A DNA stretch of 64,000 nucleotides from Nematostella vectensis (Eukaryota > Cnidaria > Anthozoa > Actiniaria > Edwardsiidae), in assembly GCF_932526225.1 (NCBI RefSeq), contig NC_064041.1:14974951-15038950 (forward strand). The letters are read 5' to 3'. Shown in pieces: positions 25,701 to 37,700 of this stretch. Under the pieces are notes generated by a model. It did no database searches. It was given only the letters and a program-made list of their open reading frames with translations, and had not been told where the DNA came from. Both the position numbers and the translations under genes were made by a program. The stretch's first letter is position 1. Every line of letters begins with the position of its first letter.

Positions 25701-28700
25701 CTGCACAATAATTCTTTTTCACACAAAGCTTTTATTTCCATCGGCTAGTTAAAGCTTTGTGGACATCGAGTTCAACTGAGATATTTAATCAAATAGCGTC
25801 AAGAAAGCATTTATCCTCGACTTTATCCTCGGGAGCCTAGAGGCAACAAGCCAGCATAACGAGGCGCGAGAACTTTCTCCCGCCACCTACCCCCTTCCTC
25901 TCCGCCCCATCGACGCCCTCTGGGTTTTCAAGGATGATCAGACCTCAATGGATGGCTATTTTTAAGTATTCCTGCAAATAGACTGTAGTAGTTTCAACTT
26001 TTAACATTGCAAAGGAGAGGAGTGACTAATCGATTCTTTTGACCGTAGTTTCTGCGAACGCTTTCCCCTGACTCGCTGATTGGCCTGAAGCAATGGCTCC
26101 AATCAAAGGAAGAAGGTACGTGTGATTATACTGAAGTTGACATAACCTCACAACCACTCAACTCGACCCCACACCTCCCCTATATAATAATAAATACGTA
26201 AGGAAGTATTTTCAATTTTATTAAAGGCATTTTTGTGGATATTGAGCTTTTTTATAAGTAACAAAAGCAAGGTTGACATAGGGTAAGGTATTGTACATCG
26301 CAACCAGTGGGGGACTTTGTTTTTTCATAGACACCGGGAACCCCTTCGCGTAGAAAAGGAATTAGCAATTGTTAATCTACGTCGGGTGGGGTTCTGGTAG
26401 AAAAGAAATTGGCAACGTCGGGCGGGGGCTTTCATAGAAATGGGGGGTAACCCGCGTCGCGCCCCGCCGCGCCCCCAGCCTGTTCTCCGTTGTTTTTTGT
26501 ATGCCCCGCGCGCCATACCCAACGCCTGGGGTATACCGTCTGGGGGCCTCCGCTCCCTTCGGTCCTCCGCCCGCTACTGCATGCAGCAGGCTCATCCTGG
26601 TGCCCCGCCTCCTCGCCGCCCGGAGCGCCCAGCACGCGCCGGGCGGCGCGATAACAGGGTAGCTGCCCCCCCAGCGCTTCGCGCGGTAACATGTGGGAAC
26701 CTTGCAATTAGACCCCCGTCTGTCCTGTAGTATACCGAGCATTCAAAGGATGAAGTGCGGAAAATATTACTGCGGGTGGCTAAAGGTCGGCTATGCAAAC
26801 ACGTGTGGCCAGAGGTGCATGGACACCTACTGCAAGGTGCACCTCCAAAGGTTCCTTAAGGGCAGCCCCCTCCCCGTGCCGTGCAAGATCTGCGGCATAG
26901 GGACGCAGTCGGAGACGCGGTTGTGCCGCCCCTGCGGAGCGAATCGTGTAGGGCAGAGGATGCGCGGCATCGAGAGGCGCGCTCGGGAACGGTTCGCACT
27001 CGTCCTGTCTGATATCGTAGCCCGCGATATGGGCAATTAGAGACTGGGTGGCACAAGGCATACCCAAACACTCGTCCCGCCGGCTGCGACACGGCAATTA
27101 GAGACTGGGTGGCACAGGGCATACCCAAACATGGACGCTTACATACTTAGATCCCGAGAGGTACTATTCTCTCTTCGTCGGCGGCGCCCATCTTCGGTTC
27201 CCAAGCGTGGATGCCAATCTACGGGGCCAAGACATAAGCGCCGGTGTTTACCAGGAGATACGAAATCTTGGTGGAGCAGGAGTCATTGCCCCAAAGCCGG
27301 TTATGCGGGGGCCTGATATTAATGACGATGGCTCGGTGTGGTGGGTCTCGCACGAGCGAGAGTCTCTGCGAGGTAGCGTACGAGTAGGGTAGGGTACGAG
27401 TAGCGACCCGAAGCGGCTTGGGGTCCGAAGAAGTCGGGGAGCTTGGCTAGGGAGCCGAGCACTGCGCCGAGTCTGCCGTGCGATCTAGTGGCCTCAACCT
27501 CTGCAAAGATGTATCTAGCCGGCCAAGGAGGATCGGGGAAGACCGAGTGGGCGGTGAGCATGTTCCGCGGCCGCAACATTGTGGTGCTCACTCCCGAGAA
27601 CGACCTCGCCCACGACCACCGCAATAACCCGCGCCTCGCGGTGAAGGCTCAAACCTACCACCACTACCTCTGCCTACCAGCGGAGAAGCCGATAGAGAAG
27701 CGGAGACCTTCCGAGCTGGGGCACAAACTCAACCGCCTCGCAGAAGTGATTATCATTGACGAGTGCTGTAAGGTACAGACTAAAGTGCTACGCGCCATCC
27801 TAGGGTATCTCGCCACGCGGCCGTGTCAGGTAGTGTGTTGTGGCGACTATGGGCAGGTCCCGTCCTGGGGAGATAAAGAGGGGCCTCACGATATGCTCGA
27901 GGATTGGGCACAAGGGAACATCCGCTAATTCGAGTCCGACTACCGCTGCCTGTGTGAAGACTGCGGAAAGCCGTACAGTACATACTACGGCATGCCCTCC
28001 TCCAGGCTCCACGACATAAAGGACCGGATTTGGTGTCGGCCAGATTCCCAACAGCTTGAGGTGTTTCGAGAGGAGTGGGATGGGGTAGCGTTCGACGCGG
28101 CGATCGAGCAGGCCCACCCAAGCGATATGTGGGTGTGCTCTACCAACAAGTTTGGGGCTCTTGTTCAGCAGCGATTGATGGAGCACCACAGGAAAGACTA
28201 CCCCCGATTGCCAGCAACCATCCGCTTTGAACCCGATCCTAGCGTCGCGCAAACAAACCGCGAGTGGGCCCACCCAAGGGGGTAGTCTTTCCTGTGGTGC
28301 TCCATCAATCGCTGCTGAACAAGAGCCCCCAACTTGTTGGTAGAGCACACCCACATATCGCTTGGGTGGGCCTGCTCGATCGCCGCGTCGAACGCTACCC
28401 CATCCCACGTGCCTTAGCTGCAATAGAAGGCACAAGCGCTGATCACGCAACGCGCAACTGCAAACGCGTGAAGCCGTGCTTAGAGTACGCCGTGTAATAC
28501 AACACTGGCTGTCCGGGCTCCATGACCCTCTTTAGTATTGGGTATGCCTTGCTTGTCCACCACGGGTCCGTCGCTCACCGTCGGCCCTTGTCCTGGAGAT
28601 CTTCTTCGTTTACGGCGTTTATGTAAACCTCCGTTCCGACCTCTAAGGGGGCCTCTAGGGGGTGCTCTTCGGCTTTGAGAGGCACGCGCCTCAGCTTTAT

Positions 28701-31700
28701 GGCGTCTTCAAGCGCAAAGCCAGTCATGCGAGTCTTCGTTGCTTTTATGTCCGAGATGACGATTGGCAAAGCGGTAACCCACTCGCGGTTTGTTTCGCCG
28801 GATGCAAGCTCCTTCGAGTACTGCGCACGAAATAGGCGCTGTGCCAGCCAGCGATGGACAGACTCGGCGAAAGCTTGGCTCCTGTGGTGCCCTGGCTCAG
28901 CCCGTCGGACCTCCACCCCGTGGTCTGTTAGGAGCTTTGTGGTAGCACCCTTGAACTCCGTGCCGTCATCAACCATGAGGGCTTTAGGCCATGTGAGAGG
29001 TCCCTCTGCATAGATGTCAGCGAGTTCGCGGGAGACGACGGCCGCGCTCTTAGTCCTCAGTGGGCGGGCGGCTTTATATCGTGAAGCAACGTCAACGACA
29101 GTCAGGGCATACTTGTACCCGCGGTCGGTTGGCAAGAATAGCAGGTCCGACTGGTGGATACGGTTTGGTATCTGCACCGAGAAATGGGCGTAGGTAGTCG
29201 GAGGAGGGGGTGTCTGTGTGAAGCCCCCGACGGGCTGCGAGCTTACCCACTTGCGCACTAGATCTATGGAGGCTGAGCCCTTGTGAAGTTTGGCATGCAG
29301 AGCGGTCACTCCCTGGAAGCCACCTCTGGCGTAGTATATAGGACGAAGGAACGCACCGAGTTCTTCGTCGGACATGCGCTTCGCCGCCATTATGTGTCGG
29401 CAATGTACTGCGATACATCGAAAAAGGTGTGTCAGTCTCCAACAGGCGGTTGCCGGTGATGGTCTTTGTAATCTTGCTTTGCTGCGTCGTCGACATTGCA
29501 ATGCACGGACGTGCGGATATGGGTGGGGCCCTTGTGTTTAAATGTCTGCTTACTTCACTGCTTACTCCACGTCATCGCGGGGGGCCCGGACGCAGACGAC
29601 TGCTGAAACCTCGTTTACCACAGAGGGTGCAGCGGCAAGACTCGGTCTCCAGTCCCTCAGGGAGAAATACCCAGACCTTAACGAAAATCTGATACGGTTC
29701 CAGTCAGACCGGAGGGGAAAGACGCTAATACAGCTTCGTAACCTCGACAAAGGAGGTTGGACTAAACCAAGACAGCTGTTCAATGAGAACGGGGGCATTC
29801 GACAGGACGTTGCAAAGCTCAAAGGCTTCGAGCTGGCGATGGGGTCTGTGGCAGAGATAGACGCGGTCATCCAGGAGAACACAGAACGAGTCCAAGAGAT
29901 GCAAGGGGTGGTAACCACAGACAGGGAGACCATCGACGACCCTAACACGTCAGAGAGTCGCCGCCAAGAGGCCCGTGAGCGCAACGAAGAAAGGCTATCC
30001 GAGATCGACGAACTAGAACGCAAAAACCGAGAGCTCGAGAACCGAAAGCCGCTCATAGATTGCATTAAAGCCATCTTCAAAAAGTACTGCTTTACCGTCA
30101 CCGCTATCGGGTTGGCCGTAGCGACGACGATCGCGGCCATTGTGACGTCACTCGGCAAGTCGCTCTCCTCCGTGGCCAGAGGGGTCGGTAACGGGCTTAA
30201 GGCTATCGGAAAAAAGCTAGGCTAGCTTCTCCCTGGGCTAGTAGGCAGCATTGCGAACTTCGTGTTTAAGGCTGCAGAAGAAGCGGTGAAATTCCTTGGC
30301 GAAAATGCGTGGCTGCTCATTCTAGCCGTAGCCGCGTTCTTGGTTCGTCGAATGCAAAGCAATCATCGGAACAAGTAATACGCCGCGGCCACCGCGAGTG
30401 CCGACAACCCCGCCTTGGGGGCGGTGTGGTCACTCTTTCCGCCCGGTCCGGGCGATGTCATGCTGCGCATACGTGGAGAGGGGGTAGGCGCCGCGCCCTC
30501 TGCGTGCACTTTCGCAGGTGCGAAAGCCTTGCTTCGCACCTCGCGGTCGATCCTCGGATCAGTCACGTGTTGCACCCTAGGATGCCCACCGGCCATGTTA
30601 TGAGCACCGACTGGCTTTGTCTCGGTTTTGATCGCGTTTGCGCCGAGCGTCATGGAGTCTGTGGCTTTCTGCAGTTTATTATTGTAGCCCACGACGCTTT
30701 TGCGTGTTTATCACCAGATCGCTCGGCATCAGCCACACTCCTGGTGCGACCGCAACACTCAGTCTCACCTTGGCCTCCTGCACGACTAACTGGTACCTTT
30801 GCACGCTTTAAGCGATGTCGTTTTCTATGATCGCGTCTTCAAGCAGCTTCGTGAACCCCGCCTGCGCCTCCATGGCCGGCCCACCGGCCCCCGCGATGGA
30901 GGAACGGACGTTCACCTGCGCGCCAAGCACTGCGTAGACGAACGTCTCGACCGAGCGATCGAGTCTTCCTGCTTTTGTCAGCCCCTCACCTTTGGGAGGC
31001 GCAAACCAGCTAAATTGCACGCCCCCGTGGTCGTCGTTGCATATGAAACCCACCTGCTTCCCACTATTGTACGTCCCACCTTCGTCGCTAAACAGATTGA
31101 GGTGTAGAACACAAACACATCGCCTAGCCCGTGGTTCCGCCCGCCTTTCCATCTGAAGTCCGGCTTACGCGGCAGACCGACCTCTATGCATAGACGCCCG
31201 AAAGCGGCTTTATTGTAGGGGTTGTCTTTTTGCGTGAACGGGTTGTCGCCAGGCAGGGGGGCGCCGAGCTCGTGGACTATCCTCCGCGTGGTAAAGTAGA
31301 CGTGAAACCTTAGAAATTCCCTGATGACAGAGGGGAGCATGGCAAAAGCGGGGTCGGCTAGGGACACCCCGCATCCGGCGGTTGCGCACCAGACCGAAAA
31401 GTTGTGTTGCTGTGGCCAGCACCTATAGGAAGGCTCCGATAGCCACCGGCCAGACTCCTTGGCGGACTTGTGCGTGACCACTGTCTCTTTGAATATGTCT
31501 CGGACCCTAGTCGTGAATGATTTTCCCTCAGCCACGTGTATCTCTAGCTGCGTGAGTAGTGGGGTGATGTCTGAGGCCGTGTTCTCCACGGGGGTCGCGG
31601 GCACGGCGTAGAGCAGCTTTTGCCCGAGGGTCAGAGACCTAGGGAAACCGTTTTTTTGACTTGTTCGGCTATAGCGTGTTTGATATATTCGGCTATAGAG

Positions 31701-34700
31701 GCTCCCGCCGCAGTTGCCGCTTTTGTCGTCTCTCCCGCCCCTTTCGCCTCCTCGTTCAGCATCCGCCAGCCTTCCCAATCCATGCTCAGTCCTATTAAAC
31801 ACGAAGGCGGGCTGTGTTCAACACAATGGTGGTCCTACATATTGTGCTCACCAAAGGCGAACAGACGCTCTACTTCGTGCGGCCGATAAGGCGCCCACGC
31901 TTCGTGGCGCTCCGGCACTGCTCGCTGTTTAACAGCTGGTAAAATCTCGAGCAGGAGAATCAGATAACGACTATATCCGCCCTCCCGCCCATCGCTACCC
32001 TGCCAGCCGGGCACCACACGGCCGAGTCCATCGTGGAAATGATCAACCGCGCTGAAAGCAAGATTCTGACCGCGAAGCTGGATCCCCTCACCGGGAAGAT
32101 TGCGCTTATGTCCAGTTGCGTTGCGTTCCTGAATGCCGAGCTTTGCGCACTATTTGGCCTAGAGGCTAAAGACAATCAGTTGGGGGAGCGGGGCCTCGCA
32201 CTGCCCTTGGGGGGACCCCCACTTAAGGTGGCTTTGCCGAAAATAGAGGCCCTCTACATCTGCTGCGATATCGTAGATCGCACGCAATGCCTCTCCTTAG
32301 GCGAGCCTTCAAACGTTCTCGCTTGCCTAGAAACCCGCGGGAGACCGCACGAGAAAGTCGTCTATGGACCCGACATCCCCGTTTGTGTCGCAGCATCTTC
32401 CTCTGAGAGTATCAGAGGAAGATCTCGAGATCTCGAGTATCCAAATATGGATCAGGGATGACTGCGGTAGACGGGTGGACTTTAAGGGCAAGCCTGTTCG
32501 CCTTGTATTAGAGCTAACCTAGCTCCGACGTAACAGACATGGCAAACAGCGACGTTAGCGGTGGTGCCATATACCCCTCGCTTCCCAGTGTTTGCCCGCA
32601 AACGCACATGACGCAGGGCGTCGGCGGCGACGTGCAAAGCTTCCGACTCCAGAAAATATGTGACACTCAGGCGGTTCTAGACAACGAGATAACGCATCAT
32701 CGACAGGTGCGGAAAATGTATAAGCGCGCCTTTGCCGTTACCCATGCTGTGTCTATAGCTTAAACGCCATGCTAGCGGCTTCGAATTGACGGCCGAAAAA
32801 CGGTTATTCCGCGCTCCGTAGGGTGGCGGTCCAATCCAATGCTCGGTATACTACAGGACAGACGGGGGTCTAATTGCAAGGTTCCCACGAGTTACCGCGC
32901 GAAGCGCTGGGGGGGGGCCAGCCACCCTGTTATCGCCTGGCGCGCGCTAGGCGCTCCGGGGGGCGAGGGGGCGGGGCACCAGGATGAGCCTGCTGCATGC
33001 AGTAGCGGGCGGAGGACCAAAGGGAGCGGAGGCCCCCAGACGGTATACCCCAGGCGTTGGGTATGCCGCGCGGGGCATACAAAAAAACAACGGAGAACAG
33101 GCTGGGGGGCGCGGCGGGGCGCGGCGCGGGTTACCCCCATTTTTTATGAAAGCCCCCACCCGACGTTGCCAATTTCTTTTCTACCAGAACCCCACCCTAC
33201 GTAGATTAACAATTGCTAATTCCTTTTCTACCAGAACCCCGCCCGACGTAGATTAACAATTGCTAATTCCTTTTCTACGCGAAGGGGTCCCCGGTGTCTA
33301 TGAAAAAACAAAGCCCCCCCCCAACCATCTTATCACTTCCTCCTTGTTCTAATATGTGACAGTTGGGTGTACTTGTCAGATCCTGGGTCTGAATTCTCAC
33401 GACAAACTGGATACACTCTAACACAATAGAAACTTGCCAAGCTCTACATCCCTTACAGCACACGACGCACGACTGCCACCCTCCATGACAACTTTCAATC
33501 GAAATGAACAATGTATAACATTATGTATCATATTTTTCCACATGCGATGAAGAGGACGAAAATGGAGACCTCCCCCGCTCTCCAATCTGTATGCCAAGTA
33601 AGACAAACAATTAGTCGCAAATGATAGTTAGTAGCCTTAAAATCCAATAAGCCCGCTGGTCAAAAACAATAATGGCGCACAAATATGCGTGAGGTGTTCT
33701 TGGTTCCAGGCAAACCGTTAAATACCAGCAAAATTATGAAGAAGTTTACGAGTTTTCGCTCTCTGTTATCCTCTGTTTTGCCTTTTAGAGTCTTATTTTA
33801 AACCTTAGGTAAAAAAGTATCACTTGAATTTCTAGTCGATATAGGCGATCGTAGTTCGGAATAACTAAACTGAAATCCTTATTTACACTGACGCGCGCTA
33901 CCGTGGCCACCTTGACAGTTTTGTGAAGTAAGCCAATAAGGATGCACTATTTGTTTGACATGAACTTTACTGGTCAATGCTTGACATTACATCAGAGCCT
34001 GTTGGAATCCTCTTGTGTTCAGCTCATGTCAATCAAAACTGTCAATTTGGCTTGCTGATTGGCTAAATGCATTTCAACTTTGTGATGGTGGCCACGGAAG
34101 CGCGCGTCACATAGTAAACTTTGTGATGGTGGCCACGGAAGCGCGCGTCGTATTACGAACATATCTGAGTATTTTTGTTTATTTAGAAACGCGGTATTTT
34201 AATCCTGACGATTTTGAGGACTCCGTGCAGACTCCACCCAGCAGTCCTGCCAAGAGAGACTCACCGGTGACTTTCGAAGTATGCATGCGCAAGTGTACAC
34301 AATTCCATGCTCAAATGTACACAATTCCATGCTCAAATGTACACAATTCCATGCTCAAATGTACACAATTCCATGCTCAAATGTACAGAATTCCATGCTC
34401 AAATGTACACATTTCCATGCGCAAATGTACACAATTCCATGCTCAAATGTACACAATTCCATGCTCAAATGTACACAATTCCATGCGCAAATGTACACAA
34501 TTCCATGCTAAAATGTACACAATTCCATGCGCAAATGTACACAATTCCATGCTAAAATGTACACAATTCCATACTCAAATGTACACAATTCCATGCGCAA
34601 ATGTACACAATTCCATGCGCAAATGTACACAATTCCATGCTCAAATGTACACAATTCCGTGCTCAAATGTACACAATTCCATGCTCAAATGTACACAATT

Positions 34701-37700
34701 CCATGCGCAAATGTACACAATTCCATGCTCAAATGTACACAATTCCATGTACACAATTCCATGTACACAATTCCATGCTCAAATGTACACAATTCCATGC
34801 TCAAATGAACACAATTCCATGCTAAAATGTACACAATTCCATGCTCAAATGTACACAATTCCATGCGCAAATGTACACAATTCCATGCGCAAATGTACAC
34901 AATTCCATGCGCAAATGTACACAATTACATGCGCAAATGTACACAATTCCATGCGCAAATGTACACGATTCCATGCGCAAATGTACACAATTCCATGCTC
35001 AAATGTACACAATTCCATGCTCAAATGTACACAATTCCATGCGCAAATGTACACAATTACATGCTCAAATGTACACAATTCCATGGCAAATGTACACAAT
35101 TCTATGCTCAAATGTACACAATTCCATGCGCAAATGTACACAATTCTATGCTCAAATGTACACAATTCCATGCGCAAATGTACACAATTCCATGCGCAAA
35201 TGTACACAATTCCATGCGCAAATGTAAACAATTCCATGCGCAAATGTACACAATTTCATGCTCAAATGTACACAATTCCATGCTCAAATGTACACAATTC
35301 CATGCTCAAATGTACACAATTCTATGCGCAAATGATGCCCCCTCTTTCCCCGTTATGCCTGGAAATAAATGCCTAAGATTCCTTCTTCTTCTCAGTGCAC
35401 CCTCCCGCTTTGTCTAAAGCGTGACGTACGGCCCTCCTTCGACAAACTCTACAAGAACACAAACAGCCACGGTCTGTACTCATTTAGGATCGAGCTAGAT
35501 CAGTGGTCAAGGGGGTATTTTATATTGGGTTGATATCACACGGTAACACGGTCTGTACACATTTATGATCGAGCTAGATCATTTGGTCAAGGGGGCATTT
35601 TATATTGGGTTGATATCACACGATAACACGCTTTGTACTCATTTAGGATCGAGCTAGATCATTGGTCAAGGGAGTATTTTATATTGGGTTGATATCACAC
35701 AATAACACGGTTTGTACTCATTTAGGATCAAGCTAGATCATTGGTCAAGGGGGCATTTTATATTGGGTTGATATCCCACGGTAACACGGTTTGTTGTCAT
35801 TTAGGATTGAGCTATATCATTTGGTCAAGGGGGCATTTCGTATAATTGAGCTAGATCATTTGTCAAGGGAGTTTTTTATATTGGTTTTAAGCTTGACCCT
35901 GTAATGTTACTAAGCACATTATTATCTTTCTTTTTTATTTTCAGATCGTCGAATCATAGGAAATCTTATTGAAGCTGGAGATCGGGGATATCTTGAAAAG
36001 GTAAGGCACCTATTTTATAGTTCATAAGGACATCCATCATTCGAGTAGCAAGCTTTGCTGAAGGATGCGGGATATGCTCATTTTGGCGGTCGTCGGTGGA
36101 TGTGCATGCGTAACTTATTAGCTACGGGCCTGTCCATACGCGACTTGCATTAAGAAAGCACGTGACTTTTTGTATGGCAAACTTGCGCGCGCTCCGGCTT
36201 TTGACGGCAATATAACAACAATAAGCAACGAATCAGGCAAAAAAATTCTAGGGCTATTTCCATAAATAGACTTACATCGCTGTTTGGCGTGACGTCGGGG
36301 CCATTTCTATAGTCATTTTGGCGTAAATTTGCTACTCAAAAAATCCCGCGATTTCTACGTGCAAATCGGCTATTCATTACATCTCAACAATTATTGCATC
36401 TTATTCCTTGCATTTTAATTAAATGTGGAACCAGTCTTACATATAGTCATCTTATAGTTCCTAGACAACATGGTACGACCAGAAGCCATTACAGGAATCC
36501 AGTCATGGTTGACAAGTCACGACGAGAAAGGTAGGGCCACGCACAATAATGATAATGACAATGACAATGATAGTAATGGCGCCGTGACCGTGAGACCTAG
36601 ACATGTAGAGAAACGGAGACCGTGACACGACGAGACGCCATACCTGATGACACCATGACCGTGACATGAGAAACCGTGACACGACGAAACGTCTTACCTG
36701 ATGACACCATGACCGTGACATGAGAAACCGTGACACGACGAGACGCCATACCTGATGACACCATGACCGTGACATGAGAAACCGTGACACGACGAGACGC
36801 CATACCTGATGACACCATGACCGTGACATGAGAAACCGTGACACGACAAGACGCCATACCTGATGACATCATGACCGTGACATGAGAAACCGTGACACGA
36901 CGAGACGTCTTACCTGATGACACAATGACCGTGACATGAGAAACCGTTAATGAGAAACGGTGACCGTGACATGCTACCGTTCGGCCGTGATTATTGATAA
37001 TACGTTACCGTAATCACACCTAAACTAAGACGTGACTTAGATGTATTGCTCAAGCTATCTTTTTTCGTGTCTTCAGATCGCGAGGTTGCCCTTCGTTTCT
37101 TGCACGATATCCGCAGACCATCACCAAAACGTGCGAATAACAAGGAGGGTGAGCCCGCAGCCGAGAGTCCCGTCCAGCGGTCAGAAAAACAGGTGCTCAA
37201 GAAATTAAAGAGCAAGAAGCATGGGAAAAACTGCTCATGCGCAGTGTGTGATAACGAGCGCTCCTGCAAGATTCTCAAGGCTCTCTCCAAGTAAGTACTA
37301 GCGAACTTACGATTCACGCGAAGCGATTCAAGACCGCGGAGAGTCTTAAGGCGCACACTCAAGATTGCGACTCAGGCGAAGCATTTTTCTTTTAGCGCGC
37401 GGTGTAATATAGCGCCGTTACATTCGCACACGGTGTGCGCCGTCTTAGACTCTAAGCCCTCGTGAATCTCAAGTCCCCTAATAGCCTAAGGTTAATGACA
37501 TGAGAGTCTTAGATAGCGCATACTCAAGATTGCAGCTCACGCTACGTCTGTCTGTTTGTCTGTCTGTCTGTCTGTTACAAAGGAGTGGACCAAGGGGAGG
37601 GAAAAAGGATGGGGGCCTGGGAGAGAGGTCACTAAGGTTAACACCCTCTTAATAACTATCTTTCCAGACAAGGCACATCTGCAGTCATAGACGAGATGCG

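Larger units (their letters stand above)
26301..33327. mobile_element. Maverick/Polinton-like element 1 (26307-33321) in intron 7, decayed
   Basis: Long terminal inverted repeats, about 440 bp left (26307-26748) and 485 bp right (32837-33321), share ATAGACACCGGG, CTTCGCGTAGAAAAGGAATT and everything inward to the GTATACCGAGCATT block. The element is flanked by the 6-bp direct repeat CAACCA (26301-26306 and 33322-33327), the target-duplication length of Maverick/Polinton integrases. It holds a zinc-ribbon gene, a helicase relic, an integrase, a coiled-coil/membrane protein and two putative virion-type genes. At 7.0 kb it is much shorter than typical 15-20 kb elements. It lacks an intact polymerase and carries stops and frameshifts, so it cannot be autonomous. 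Confidence 0.85.

Noticed and set aside
26325-26798. Overlapping 65-121 codon frames at the left of element 1
   Set aside because: They lie in the GC-rich terminal inverted repeat and recur as mirror frames at 32839-33256.
28264-28497. Plus-strand 77-codon frame
   Set aside because: Consists of the inverted helicase copy and antisense integrase tail.
34015-35376. 453-codon open frame
   Set aside because: Only its 34187-34278 part is a convincing exon. The rest is the 22-bp minisatellite, which is open in all plus-strand frames.
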